Origin: a virus | Direction: 5' to 3' (one strand) | IMG/VR virus record: IMGVR_UViG_3300046694_000107 | Coordinates: 1 to 53,975 of that record | Length of the DNA stretch: 53,975 nt | In this document: positions 7,488-14,779 of the stretch, piece by piece | How positions within the stretch are numbered: position 1 is the stretch's first letter | How the letters are laid out: every line of letters begins with the position of its first letter | Made by a program: the position numbers and the translations under genes | Notes under the pieces: model-generated | What the model saw: the letters and a program-made list of their open reading frames with translations, nothing else | Told to the model about the DNA's origin: nothing | Databases searched by the model: none

Positions 7488-7988
7488 ATGAGCGTCCAAG
7501 AAACGCACGAACTGAAAGACACGCTCGCGGCTGACTACTTCGTGCCCGGCCATGATGCGCGCACGACTACGGCGCTGTTTGAGCACACAAAGAAGCTGCT
7601 GATCGAGCGGGAAGGCGGCCGATGCTTCATCACCAACATGACCGCAGAAGAACTCGGCGCGCCTCTACAAGCACATCACCATCCCGTCGAGCGCTGCTTT
7701 GCGACCGCATGGGACTGGCCGCGTTTTGCCGGTGATTGCAAGGCGGGAAAGTGGGGGCCGCACGCGCAGGCGTTCGATTGGGATTCGTTCCTGAACGCCA
7801 AGCCGTTTGACCCGTACCGCTTTGTCGACGACATGACGGTCAACGGCATGTTGCTCGGCGCGGGCCCGCACATCGGCAAAGACCAGGGGCTGCACAGATT
7901 GCCGTTCCCAGTGTGGCTGTTCACGAAGTATGCCGTCGAGGGCTATCAATTCTCCCCGACAGAAGTCATCCATCACGACCAAGTTTGA
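7488..7988 (+). CDS. Hypothetical protein with a divergent HNH-like segment
   Basis: A 166-residue protein preceded by GGAG. The middle contains G-G-R-C-F-I-T-N-M followed by L-Q-A-H-H-H-P-V-E-R (about residues 43-70). This is reminiscent of an HNH fold, in which a cysteine/strand precedes the catalytic histidine pair. The expected third-motif Asn/His is not obvious. The C-terminal half is aromatic and ends H-H-D-Q-V. It lies between two hairpin-bounded units of the late operon. Nuclease function is only a possibility. Confidence 0.6.
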   Translation: MSVQETHELKDTLAADYFVPGHDARTTTALFEHTKKLLIEREGGRCFITNMTAEELGAPLQAHHHPVERCFATAWDWPRFAGDCKAGKWGPHAQAFDWDSFLNAKPFDPYRFVDDMTVNGMLLGAGPHIGKDQGLHRLPFPVWLFTKYAVEGYQFSPTEVIHHDQV

Positions 7989-8035
7989 ATACAGCCCGCC
8001 CCATCGCGGAATTTTTTCGTCCATAGGGAAAGCAC

Positions 8036-8449
8036 ATGGCCTCGAATCTCAAGTACAGCGCAGCGCTCAAAACGTCACAGCAGGCCGCGATCTCGACGGC
8101 CGCTGGCGCATCTGCAGTCCTCACCCTCTACAGCGGCAGCCAGCCTGCATCGCCAGACACGGCGGTAACATCGCAAGTTGCGCTCTCGACGCACACGTGC
8201 GCGGCCACGTTCGGCAGTTCATCCGCTGGCATCCTGACTGTCGGCGCGATCGCCAATGGCACCGGGACGGCTGGTGCTGGCGCAGGCACTGCGGCCACCT
8301 GGTATCGCCTCACGACTTCGGGCGGCACGGCGATCATCGACGGCAGCGTCGGGACCTCGGGCGCTGACTTGAACCTGACCGGCACGACCAGTATCGCGAC
8401 GGGGCAGCAAGTAAGCATCTCGGGCTGGACCATCACTAACGGCAATTGA
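8036..8449 (+). CDS. Small virion-type protein
   Basis: A 137-residue beta-rich protein, low in charge and rich in A, G, S and T. It has N-L-K-Y-S-A-A-L-K-T-S-Q-Q-A-A-I near the start and an A-V-L-T-L-Y-S-G-S-Q-P-A strand. The same N-terminal pattern occurs in uncharacterised structural proteins of Burkholderia phages as I recall them. It lies directly before the repeat-rich fibre-like gene and the fibre-tail adaptor, so a virion (fibre or decoration) role is likely. Confidence 0.6.
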   Translation: MASNLKYSAALKTSQQAAISTAAGASAVLTLYSGSQPASPDTAVTSQVALSTHTCAATFGSSSAGILTVGAIANGTGTAGAGAGTAATWYRLTTSGGTAIIDGSVGTSGADLNLTGTTSIATGQQVSISGWTITNGN

Positions 8450-8467
8450 ATGTAACCGGAGGCGCGC

Positions 8468-9808
8468 ATGGGCAGCCTGTCCGGCTCGACAACAATTCTC
8501 GCCGGCACCGAGACATTCAACCTTTCGTCTCCTGCGCAAACCGACTGGATCGAGTATCACTCGGTAACCACGCCTAACCGGAAAAGTGGCGGCGGCTCGA
8601 CAATCGGCCTGGCTACCGTGCTGGGGTCCGGCGTAACGCTGGGCACATTCACGTTTGGTATCGGCTATACATGGACAGACGGTACGCCCCAGGCGTCAGG
8701 AACGGCCGTCACAGAGGGTATTGCTGAACAGGCTACGACGCCAGCTGTCGGGCAGGGATTTCAGTTCACGCTGCCGGCTGATACGACCTCTCGCACGGTC
8801 ACGATATATTGGGGCGGCAATAGCTGTGCAACCCAGCTAGTAGCGACGCTATCGGATGGGAGCGCGACGGCGGTCACGCACACGCCTACAGCTACCGGCG
8901 CGGGCAATCCGGGTTATTACAGCACGACGCTAACCTATGCGGCCAACGCTGCTAGCCAGACGCTTACCATCGCGTGTACCGTCAAGACGTTGCAATCAGG
9001 CGGCAATACCTGGCTCGGCGCGGCTAAATACCTCGCCTCTGCTGCGACGGTGACGGGCGCGGCGGCTAGCACGCAACAATCGAATGTCTCGACCGCTTCG
9101 GCATCTGTCGGCGTCTCGGCTTCGGCGGCAAGCTCGCAGGCATCCAACGTTAGCGCTGCAAGCGGTAAAGTTTCCGTTTCAGGTGCCGCGGCATCTACGC
9201 AGACAAAGAACGCGAGCGCGGCATCTGGCGTCGTGATCGTCGGCGGCGTTGGTTCGTCGAATCAGGCCGCTAATTCGAGCTCGGCATCGGGCCTTGTATC
9301 GGTTTCTGGCGCCAGCGTTTCTACGCAGCAAACCAACGCAAGCGCAGCCTCGGGCGCAATCAAGGTTTCCGGTTCTGCATCCAGCACGCAAGCGCTGAAC
9401 GTCTCGAGCGCTTCGGGTGCAATCGGCAACGTCGCGCAAGGCAGTGCGGCTAGCACTCAGGCTGCGAATCTTTCGGCGGCGACTGGCGCGGTTTCTGTAT
9501 TTGGATCGGGCCTGTCGACGCAGGCCGCGGCAATGTCGTCTGGCGCAGGCACCATCGCTGTAAGTGGCGCTAACGCCAGCGCGCAGAACCCGAACACGGC
9601 TCTCGCATCTGGGGCTGTGACTGGGCCAGCCTCGGCAAGCACCTCGAAGCCGGTCCAGTTCGTTGTGCCAGCAGAGCGGCGATCAGCATTGGTGGCAGCC
9701 GAATCAAGGCGCTTTGTCCTGCCGCCAGAAGCGCGGCGCACGTCAGTCAGCGCGGAGTCGCGCCGCTTTATCGTCCCGCCGGAAAAGCGGCAGACGACCG
9801 CAATCTGA
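8468..9808 (+). CDS. Repeat-containing fibre-like virion protein
   Basis: A 446-residue protein with GGAGG before the ATG. Residues 1-192 form a non-repetitive beta-rich domain, with I-Y-W-G-G-N-S near 113. Residues 193-384 contain nine tandem units of about 21 residues with consensus V-S-G-A-x-A-S-T-Q-x-x-N-x-S-A-A-S-G-x-V. The final 60 residues switch to a basic repeat in which P-P-E-x-R-R and A-E-S-R-R-F alternate. There are almost no charged residues in the solenoid part. Its location before the fibre-tail adaptor suggests an extended appendage. The repeats could allow length variation by recombination. No catalytic motif is seen. Confidence 0.7.
   Translation: MGSLSGSTTILAGTETFNLSSPAQTDWIEYHSVTTPNRKSGGGSTIGLATVLGSGVTLGTFTFGIGYTWTDGTPQASGTAVTEGIAEQATTPAVGQGFQFTLPADTTSRTVTIYWGGNSCATQLVATLSDGSATAVTHTPTATGAGNPGYYSTTLTYAANAASQTLTIACTVKTLQSGGNTWLGAAKYLASAATVTGAAASTQQSNVSTASASVGVSASAASSQASNVSAASGKVSVSGAAASTQTKNASAASGVVIVGGVGSSNQAANSSSASGLVSVSGASVSTQQTNASAASGAIKVSGSASSTQALNVSSASGAIGNVAQGSAASTQAANLSAATGAVSVFGSGLSTQAAAMSSGAGTIAVSGANASAQNPNTALASGAVTGPASASTSKPVQFVVPAERRSALVAAESRRFVLPPEARRTSVSAESRRFIVPPEKRQTTAI
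9044..9619 (+). repeat. Nine in-frame tandem repeats of about 63 bp within the fibre-like gene
   Basis: Each unit encodes about 21 residues centred on A-S-T-Q-x-x-N-x-S-A-A-S-G. The DNA copies have diverged while the protein pattern is kept, which indicates selection on the repeat rather than a recent expansion. Confidence 0.8.
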
Positions 9809-9826
9809 CCTTACACAGGGAATTCC

Positions 9827-10141
9827 ATGATTCTTCTCGCGCCGCTGCCGACAAAAGCGCCGGCCGCTGTCCTCGACTACCAGATGGACTGGACAAACTG
9901 GCTGGCATCAGGAGAAACGATCCAGGGTGAGCCTGTCATCGCGGCCGATGCCGGGATCACAGTCAATCCGCCCGGCACGACACACACCATGTCAGGCGCA
10001 GTTGTCACCTTCTGGCTTGGCGGCGGCGTCAGCGGAACAACGTACAACGTGACGGTCACGATCACGACAAACCTTCGAGTCGATAGCCGAACGATGCAGG
10101 TTCCGGTCGGCCCGCGGCTTCTGCTTGGCGTGTCGTCGTAG
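9827..10141 (+). CDS. Fibre-tail adaptor-like protein
   Basis: A 104-residue protein beginning L-L-A-P-L-P-T-K-A-P-A-A-V-L-D-Y, followed by an Ig-like beta region with T-F-W-L-G-G-G-V-S-G-T-T-Y-N-V-T-V-T-I-T-T. This is the pattern of proteins annotated as phage fibre-tail adaptors. GGGA precedes the ATG. It probably docks a fibre, likely the preceding repeat protein, to the virion. Confidence 0.7.
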   Translation: MILLAPLPTKAPAAVLDYQMDWTNWLASGETIQGEPVIAADAGITVNPPGTTHTMSGAVVTFWLGGGVSGTTYNVTVTITTNLRVDSRTMQVPVGPRLLLGVSS

Positions 10142-10166
10142 TCGAGATTCACTGCCGCAAACTTCA

Positions 10167-10190
10167 GCCCGCTTCGGCGGGTTTTTTCTT
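10167..10190 (+). terminator. Rho-independent terminator before the holin-like gene
   Basis: CCCGC (10168-10172) pairs with GCGGG (10177-10181) around TTCG, followed by TTTTTTCTT. Confidence 0.8.
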
Positions 10191-10203
10191 GCCTGGAGCA
10201 TCC

Positions 10204-10422
10204 ATGACTCAAAATTCTGCAGTAGTCACCGGTGGCGTCGCAATCTCGACCGCCACCCTTATGCCCGCGGTCGAGTGGGCGCTCGGTCTCGCGTTCCATG
10301 TGCCGGTGCCGGCCAGCGTCTCGGCGCTCGTCGCTGGCGTGCTCGCCTCGGGCGCGCATGCCGCGCTGAACTACATCGTCGCGCGCGTCGCCGCCAAGCA
10401 ATCCGTCGTCCCCGCGCAGTAA
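10204..10422 (+). CDS. Putative holin (two transmembrane segments)
   Basis: A 72-residue protein from the ATG at 10204 after CTGGAG. Two hydrophobic stretches (about residues 8-30 and 37-60) are separated by a short proline-containing turn, with a basic C-terminal tail. This size and topology suit a class II holin or similar lysis membrane protein. It is followed by a lipoprotein gene. Confidence 0.6.
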   Translation: MTQNSAVVTGGVAISTATLMPAVEWALGLAFHVPVPASVSALVAGVLASGAHAALNYIVARVAAKQSVVPAQ

Positions 10423-10458
10423 TCACCCGCCGCGTCGCGGCACTCTCTGGAAATCCAC

Positions 10459-10887
10459 ATGAAACGCTTTCTCATGCTGCTCGCGGCAGGCCTTGCCGCG
10501 CTCGCACTCGTCGCATGCGCCACGGTGCCGCAAACCCCCGCACAGATCGCCGCGCGCGCGTGCCCGCTATTGACCGATGAAGTGTCGACGCTGGCGCTGG
10601 CTGGCCTGTTCACCGGCGGCGCACAAGACACGTTGACCGGCAAGATCCAGCCGGCCGTCGATAAAGTGTGCTCGGCATCGTCGACCGTGACGCAAGTCAG
10701 CCTGCAATCGCTATCGAAAGACGTCGCGCCGCTACTCATCGACCTCGTCAACGCCTCGCAGCTCGCGAAGGACGACAAGACCAAGGCCGTGCTGGTGATC
10801 GGCACCATTCAGGCGATGATCGACACCGCGCTGGCCACGGTCGTGCCGACGTCGGCCGCGCCGGCAAGCGGGGCGGTCGCATCGTGA
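10459..10887 (+). CDS. Lipoprotein in the lysis region
   Basis: A 142-residue protein with a lipoprotein signal: basic M-K-R, a hydrophobic core, and lipobox L-V-A-C at residues 17-20, so Cys20 would be lipidated. The mature part is mostly helical, with two further cysteines at about 35 and 72. Placement after a holin-like gene and near the endolysin raises an outer-membrane spanin role. It is longer than a usual o-spanin and lacks the proline-rich pattern, so the role is open. Its stop overlaps the GTG of the next gene. Confidence 0.6.
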   Translation: MKRFLMLLAAGLAALALVACATVPQTPAQIAARACPLLTDEVSTLALAGLFTGGAQDTLTGKIQPAVDKVCSASSTVTQVSLQSLSKDVAPLLIDLVNASQLAKDDKTKAVLVIGTIQAMIDTALATVVPTSAAPASGAVAS

Positions 10888-11267
10888 GTGCTTTCCTGAC
10901 TGAATTGCAGATGGAGAACGCGACCGGAAAGGATGACGGGCATTGGCGCTTGATCGCGCCGCTCGTCTATCAGTCCGACGTCGCTGGCATGACCTTCACG
11001 GTGCCGACCGGCTTTATCACCGATCTGGCATCAGTGCCGCGCGTGCCGATCGCCTACCTGCTGGCCGGCGGGACGTCGAACGAGGCGAGCGTCGTCCACG
11101 ACTTCATCTATTCGACGCATCCAGTGCCGCGTAACGTTGCCGACGCTGTGCTGCGCGAGGCGTCGGCTGTCACGGGTGTGCCGGCGTGGCGCCGTTGGCT
11201 GATGTGGGCTGGCGTAAGGATCGGTGGCGGCGGATCGCACTGGAACGGCGTTGTGGCCGCGAAGTAG
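10884..11267 (+). CDS. DUF1353-family protein
   Basis: A 127-residue protein starting at the GTG at 10884, which overlaps the lipoprotein stop (GTGA). Family signature: F-T-V-P-T-G-F-I-T-D-L-A-S-V-P-R (about 35-50), then A-S-V-V-H-D-F-I-Y and A-D-A-V-L-R-E-A. DUF1353 proteins are common in phage late regions and have unknown function. This is the last gene of the plus-strand late operon. Confidence 0.8.
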   Translation: MSAFLTELQMENATGKDDGHWRLIAPLVYQSDVAGMTFTVPTGFITDLASVPRVPIAYLLAGGTSNEASVVHDFIYSTHPVPRNVADAVLREASAVTGVPAWRRWLMWAGVRIGGGGSHWNGVVAAK

Positions 11268-11275
11268 GGCTGCGC

Positions 11276-11398
11276 CTAGTCGAGCCGACCGTTTTTCAGG
11301 CCGTCTTTCGCCAGGCGATACCCGCGGATGGCGCTTACCAAGAGAAGGGCGGAAAGAGCGCCCAAAAACGAGAACAAAAGCGTAGTCAAATCGCGCAT
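11276..11398 (-). CDS. Small membrane protein
   Basis: A 40-residue minus-strand protein with a strong RBS (GGAGAAGG) just before the ATG at 11398. One transmembrane helix (T-L-L-F-S-F-L-G-A-L-S-A-L-L-L-V) is followed by a basic tail, R-G-Y-R-L-A-K-D-G-L-K-N-G. A longer frame starting at a GTG at 11485 lacks an RBS. It is probably co-transcribed with the 11487-11606 gene from the operator-bearing promoter at 11661. Confidence 0.6.
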   Translation of the reverse strand: MRDLTTLLFSFLGALSALLLVSAIRGYRLAKDGLKNGRLD

Positions 11399-11486
11399 CC
11401 ACCTTCTCCAAGTTATGCGGCGCTGGGTTGCCTTCGTGGCAGTCAGCGCCCACTGGCGCACATCATCTGCCCGCACTAGCGGCACG

Positions 11487-11606
11487 TCAATCGGCGATCC
11501 GCCGAAAATATTTATCCAACATCCGCTTGAAGTATCTGGGCGACGCGCGCTCGCTAGGAAGCTTGCGTCGTAATGTCATCACTGCAAATCCTCGCGTCTG
11601 TAGCAT
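11487..11606 (-). CDS. Small basic protein under operator control
   Basis: A 39-residue protein: ATG at 11606 preceded by the excellent RBS GGAGGAAGG. It is very basic, with M-T-L-R-R-K-L-P-S-E-R and Y-F-K-R-M-L-D-K-Y-F-R-R-I. The operator-containing promoter at 11661-11689 lies about 55 bp upstream and points at it. The family is not recognised; the charge would suit binding to nucleic acid or to an acidic partner. Confidence 0.55.
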   Translation of the reverse strand: MLQTRGFAVMTLRRKLPSERASPRYFKRMLDKYFRRIAD

Positions 11607-11660
11607 CCCTTCCTCCCAGCCTACGCAAGTAGCGGCGCAATAAGTCATCGTCAGGTATCA

Positions 11661-11689
11661 AAGATACTATAAAAGTATCGAACTAGCAA
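11661..11689 (-). promoter_or_regulatory. Promoter with operator
   Basis: On the minus strand: TTGCTA (11689-11684), a 17-base spacer, and TATCTT (11666-11661). The dyad GATACTATAAAAGTATC (11663-11679) lies in the spacer, and an extra half site GGTATC adjoins at 11654. The architecture is the same as at 6412, 20044, 27968 and 36473. Confidence 0.75.
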
Positions 11690-11707
11690 ACACGTTCTCC
11701 GCGTCGG

Positions 11708-12334
11708 CTACTTCCTTCCGAATCCCAAAGCTGCCGGCCTGCTGTACTCCGCATACTTGACCTTCAGCCAATCACGCGACCGGCCGCGCTGGTAGGTCGA
11801 GTCGAGCCGCTTTGCGACCATACCTTCAAGGTCAAGGCTCTGCGCCTGCCCAAAGACAAACTCGCCCGCACCCCGTACGCCACTAGCGTAAATCAGTGTC
11901 TGCGTGTCATCAAATGAGTCTCGCAAACGCTCCTTGCGTTCCAGCAGCCACAGGCCGCGCAGATCCTCGCCGTCGATCGACAGAGTATCGAACACATAGA
12001 GTCGCGCCGGATCAGTCTTGGCCGCAGCTTTGACATTTTTCGCTGTTCTCGTGACGGCTCGGCGCTGTAGCCTCTCGAATGACGGTCTGCCGCCCGCATC
12101 GTCAACGGTCAACTCCGCATCCCACACGAAGTCGCCCGGAACGGCTGTGACCGCGGCAACGATGTCGGGAAACGAACCATTGAACGCGTTGCCGTTGCGG
12201 CTTATCAGATCGACGCGCTCGCCGAGCTTTTGAATGAGGCAGCGGAACCCATCGTACTTGATCTCGAACAGCCACTCCGGATCGGAGAACGGGCGCTTGT
12301 GAAGCGTCGCGAGCATCAAGTCCGACGCATCCAT
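11708..12334 (-). CDS. ATP-dependent DNA ligase, adenylation domain only
   Basis: A 208-residue protein from the ATG at 12334, which follows the upstream stop. Nucleotidyltransferase motifs are present: I, E-I-K-Y-D-G-F-R with the adenylated K26; Ia, S-R-N-G; III-like, V-W-D-A-E-L; IV, L-E-G-M-V-A-K; V, W-L-K-V-K-Y. It resembles the ligase domain of LigD-type enzymes. The protein ends about 15 residues after motif V, so the OB-fold with motif VI is missing. It may be a minimal ligase, act with a partner, or be a decayed gene. Nick sealing during replication or circularisation is the expected role. Confidence 0.82.
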   Translation of the reverse strand: MDASDLMLATLHKRPFSDPEWLFEIKYDGFRCLIQKLGERVDLISRNGNAFNGSFPDIVAAVTAVPGDFVWDAELTVDDAGGRPSFERLQRRAVTRTAKNVKAAAKTDPARLYVFDTLSIDGEDLRGLWLLERKERLRDSFDDTQTLIYASGVRGAGEFVFGQAQSLDLEGMVAKRLDSTYQRGRSRDWLKVKYAEYSRPAALGFGRK

Positions 12335-12335
12335 G

Positions 12336-12566
12336 TCAGTCGGCGTCCGCCCATCGGACCGGCGCAAGCATCGGCTTTGTCGTGTCTATCCCCGCACTCT
12401 GCAGCGCGGCGTCGATCGTTGCCACTTCCTCGGTGAAATCCAGCTTCCAGGTCTCGCCCTCACTGGTTGCGGCCATTCCATTGTGGATGACAAGCGTGTA
12501 GCGGGCGATCAGGAGCGCATGGATTACTTCGGGCTGCTTTGATAGGTCATCGGGTCTTTGGGTCAT
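12336..12566 (-). CDS. Hypothetical protein
   Basis: A 76-residue protein from the ATG at 12566 with AGGAGG upstream. Its middle contains A-L-L-I-A-R-Y-T-L-V-I-H-N-G-M, followed by an acidic segment (W-K-L-D-F-T-E-E-V-A-T-I-D-A-A-L). It is encoded between the Cys-rich protein, whose end it overlaps by 20 bases, and the ligase gene. Function is unknown. Confidence 0.6.
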   Translation of the reverse strand: MTQRPDDLSKQPEVIHALLIARYTLVIHNGMAATSEGETWKLDFTEEVATIDAALQSAGIDTTKPMLAPVRWADAD

Positions 12567-12774
12567 GGCCGCCTCCTGCTGGATGCTCCAGCATTGGGCG
12601 TGCCTCGTCATCGGCGCCGGTGGCCCGCACCCAATAGACGCAGCCGCGTTCGGGCTGCGCTTGCACCTGTCGGCCACCTCGCAGGCAGAGCGCGTGTGCG
12701 CCGCCGGCGACGTCTCCGCCCCAATGTTCGCAGAGCCTGCACGGCCGATCGTCGGAATCGTCGAATAGTCCCAT
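12547..12774 (-). CDS. Cysteine-rich small protein
   Basis: A 75-residue protein with GGGAGG before its ATG. Cysteines in C-R-L-C-E-H-W-G-G-D (residues 12-15), A-L-C-L-R-G-G and R-G-C-V-Y-W (about 30 and 45) would form one zinc site. The pattern is one I associate with uncharacterised Burkholderia phage proteins. Its end overlaps the start of the next gene. Confidence 0.6.
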   Translation of the reverse strand: MGLFDDSDDRPCRLCEHWGGDVAGGAHALCLRGGRQVQAQPERGCVYWVRATGADDEARPMLEHPAGGGHDPKTR

Positions 12775-12821
12775 GGCGAGATTTTAGTAACCTCCCACCC
12801 ACGTCGCGGCGGGCGGCTGCC

Positions 12822-13010
12822 TTATGAGGCGGCTGCCTTCGTGCTGGTGAGCGCCCATACGAGCGACGCGACCCATCCGATGAATGTCCAGCCGAGGAAG
12901 ATGTTCAGCGCGACGATGGCGCCGTAGTTGTGGTGCTCACGAGCGCGCGCCACGATGGACGGCACGAAGTACAGGCAGGCCAGAATAACGAACAGAATGA
13001 TGCCGCTCAT
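12822..13010 (-). CDS. Superinfection immunity protein
   Basis: A 62-residue membrane protein of the superinfection-immunity family (PF14373-like). The first helix is I-I-L-F-V-I-L-A-C-L-Y-F-V-P-S-I-V-A. A polar R-A-R-E-H-H-N-Y-G-A-I segment and the second helix with G-W-T-F-I-G-W-V-A-S-L-V-W-A complete the signature. GGGGA precedes the ATG at 13010; the longer upstream frame lacks one. Family role: block DNA entry by related phages at the inner membrane. It begins the short minus-strand accessory set next to attP. Confidence 0.85.
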   Translation of the reverse strand: MSGIILFVILACLYFVPSIVARAREHHNYGAIVALNIFLGWTFIGWVASLVWALTSTKAAAS

Positions 13011-13273
13011 GATGATCCCCCGGAACGATTGAATGTTTTCCGGCAGACTACCGCCGCGCTGCCTCGGTGGCAAGCAATTCAATGGGTGCGCGCCTCCGGA
13101 TTGTGCGGCACACTGCACCGGCCATTTCACGCGGTCCGCCTTGACTGGCGGGCCTTTGCGACGTGGTACATGGTGCAGTTGTACCAAGATAGCGCCGGCG
13201 GCGCAGGCACGCGCGCGCCGCAGCGGGTCGCCGAGAGAAATAGGAGAGGGGAGAATCTGGAAGCGGATACAAT

Positions 13274-13300
13274 AAAGCCGGCAACGGGTGGCCGGCTTCC
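13274..13300. terminator. Terminator hairpin between the accessory genes and int
   Basis: AAGCCGGC (13275-13282) pairs perfectly with GCCGGCTT (13291-13298). On the minus strand it is followed by TTTATTGT, and on the plus strand by CCTTGTTTTCC. It may therefore stop transcripts from both sides, most plausibly those running leftward from the early operon. Confidence 0.6.
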
Positions 13301-13379
13301 TTGTTTTCCTGCTTGATCGGATTGAGACTGTACCGAATTCGTACCAATCGCCCGCAGAGCCTTATTCTATAAGGGTGCT

Positions 13380-13397
13380 TGGTGCCCAGGAGAGGAC
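13380..13397. other. Candidate attP core (tRNA 3' end identity)
   Basis: TGGTGCCCAGGAGAGGAC matches the complement of the last 18 bases of a bacterial tRNA (probably tRNA-Leu, ending GGGCACCA). Integration here would restore the host tRNA 3' end. Confidence 0.65.
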
Positions 13398-13447
13398 GCT
13401 AATCTGGTATCCGTTCTCCGCAAAACCCGATGAATCCGTGATAAACG

Positions 13448-13464
13448 CGTACTATCATGGTATC
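13448..13464. promoter_or_regulatory. Degenerate operator upstream of int
   Basis: CGTACTATCATGGTATC keeps the right half site GGTATC and most of the centre of the 17-bp dyad. TATCAT just after could be the -10 of the int promoter. It suggests repressor influence on integrase expression. Confidence 0.45.
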
Positions 13465-13542
13465 ATTTGGCCTAATTCGACAGGCGACTGTACCATTTAC
13501 TGTACCAAGAGACAGAGCGGTCGCCAAAACAAGGAACCGAAT

Positions 13543-14553
13543 ATGGCGACGTACCAGAAACGGGGCGATAGCTGGCGCGCGATCGTGCGCAAGGCTGGCC
13601 ACAAGTCCATCAGCGCATCATTCGACACGAAACCCGAGGCAGTTGCCTGGGCGACGGCGACCGAGGCAAAGATCAATGAGGGCGGCTCGGTCGCCGACGA
13701 CAACTCCATCAGCTTACCGACCGTCGCGCGCATGCTGACACGGTACGCGCTCGAAGTGAGCCCTCTGAAGCGCGGCGAGCGGTGGGAGGTCATGCGACTC
13801 GAGATGCTGGTCCGCAACTTCAAGGTGTTCCAGAAGCCGGTGTCACGCTTCAGCCCGCAGGACATTGCCGACTGGCGCGATGAGCGGCTCGGCGTGGTGT
13901 CGGCATCGTCCGTCAATCGCGAGCTCAACCTTATTTCAGCCGTGTTCACGACTGCAATCAAGGAATGGCGCATGCCGCTCAAGGAAAACCCGGTCCACCT
14001 GATCCGCCGGCCAAAGAGCGCGCGCCCACGCAAGCGCCGTGTCGACAACGCCGAAGTGCAGATGATCTGCGGCGCGCTCGGCTGGGACATGAAAAGCGCG
14101 CCGGAAATCTCCAAGCACCTGATCGCCTGGTCGTTTGCGTTCGCGGTCGAGACGGCGATGCGCCGCGGCGAGATCCTGAACATCCGGCGTCGAGACGTGC
14201 GCCTCGGCGAGCTATGCATTCGGCTGCATCAGACCAAGAATGACTCGGCGCGCGATGTGCCGCTCTCGACGCGCGCCATTGAGTTGCTCGGGATGCTGCC
14301 GTCAGGTAGGCCCGACGATCATATCGTGCCGGTCAATGCCGGCTCGTTCGATACGCTGTTCAGGGTGGCGAAAAAGAGTGTCGGCCTCGATGATCTGCAC
14401 TTCCACGATTCGCGCCGTGAAGCCGCGACGCGCATGTCGAAGTTGCTGCCGAACGTTTTAGAACTGTCTGCTGTGACGGGCCACAAGACCCTGAAGATGT
14501 TGCAAATCTACTACGAGCCGAAGGCGGCCGATCTGGCCGCCAAACTTGGTTAG
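13543..14553 (+). CDS. int: Tyrosine integrase
   Basis: A 336-residue site-specific recombinase. The ATG at 13543 follows AAGGAA; upstream frame residues lie inside attP. The N-terminal part (1-60) is an arm-binding-type domain with Y-Q-K-R-G-D-S-W-R-A. The core-binding SAM-like domain spans about 60-150. Catalytic residues: R208 in A-M-R-R-G-E, K232 in H-Q-T-K-N, the H-x-x-R box H288/R291 in H-F-H-D-S-R, H314 in T-G-H, and nucleophile Y323 or Y324 in Q-I-Y-Y-E-P. It is the only plus-strand gene between 11276 and 34015. It is convergent with the Xis-like gene, overlapping by four bases. Confidence 0.95.
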   Translation: MATYQKRGDSWRAIVRKAGHKSISASFDTKPEAVAWATATEAKINEGGSVADDNSISLPTVARMLTRYALEVSPLKRGERWEVMRLEMLVRNFKVFQKPVSRFSPQDIADWRDERLGVVSASSVNRELNLISAVFTTAIKEWRMPLKENPVHLIRRPKSARPRKRRVDNAEVQMICGALGWDMKSAPEISKHLIAWSFAFAVETAMRRGEILNIRRRDVRLGELCIRLHQTKNDSARDVPLSTRAIELLGMLPSGRPDDHIVPVNAGSFDTLFRVAKKSVGLDDLHFHDSRREAATRMSKLLPNVLELSAVTGHKTLKMLQIYYEPKAADLAAKLG

Positions 14554-14777
14554 ACTACGGTGGGCGTCCTTCGCGGGCGCCCGCGCTTCGCAGTCGCCGC
14601 CGGCGCGCTCTGCGCCACTACCCAATCCATCACCACTGACGGAACCCAACGCGGCCGACCAAGGCCCGCGACGCGCGGCGGCAGGCTGCCGGGTTTCTTC
14701 GTCACCATCGACTGAACCGACGTCGGGCTGTAGCCTAAGAATTTCGCCAGTTCAACGTGCGTCCAAAGTTCTTCCAT
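14550..14777 (-). CDS. AlpA/Xis-like small DNA-binding protein
   Basis: A 75-residue protein from the ATG at 14777 (GGGGA upstream). The N-terminus, E-L-W-T-H-V-E-L-A-K-F-L-G-Y-S-P-T-S-V, is a MerR/AlpA-type winged helix. It is followed by L-G-R-P-R-W-V-P-S-V-V-M-D-W-V, the usual wing and end helix of such excisionase-like proteins. The tail is basic (K-R-G-R-P-R-R). Overlap with int and its location at the end of the early operon make a recombination directionality factor likely; regulatory function alone is an alternative. Confidence 0.7.
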   Translation of the reverse strand: MEELWTHVELAKFLGYSPTSVQSMVTKKPGSLPPRVAGLGRPRWVPSVVMDWVVAQSAPAATAKRGRPRRTPTVV

Positions 14778-14779
14778 TC

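Larger units (their letters stand above)
13164..13509. other. Phage attachment site attP with integrase arm-type repeats
   Basis: Repeats of (C/T)TGTACCAAg lie on both sides of the core. They are at 13164-13170 (inverted TGTACCA), 13179-13188, 13328-13337, 13339-13348, 13488-13497 and 13500-13509. The core 13380-13397 reads TGGTGCCCAGGAGAGGAC, the complement of a tRNA 3' end including CCA. The integrase gene starts 34 bp past the last repeat. This P-arm / core / P'-arm arrangement is typical of tyrosine-integrase attP sites. Confidence 0.75.
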
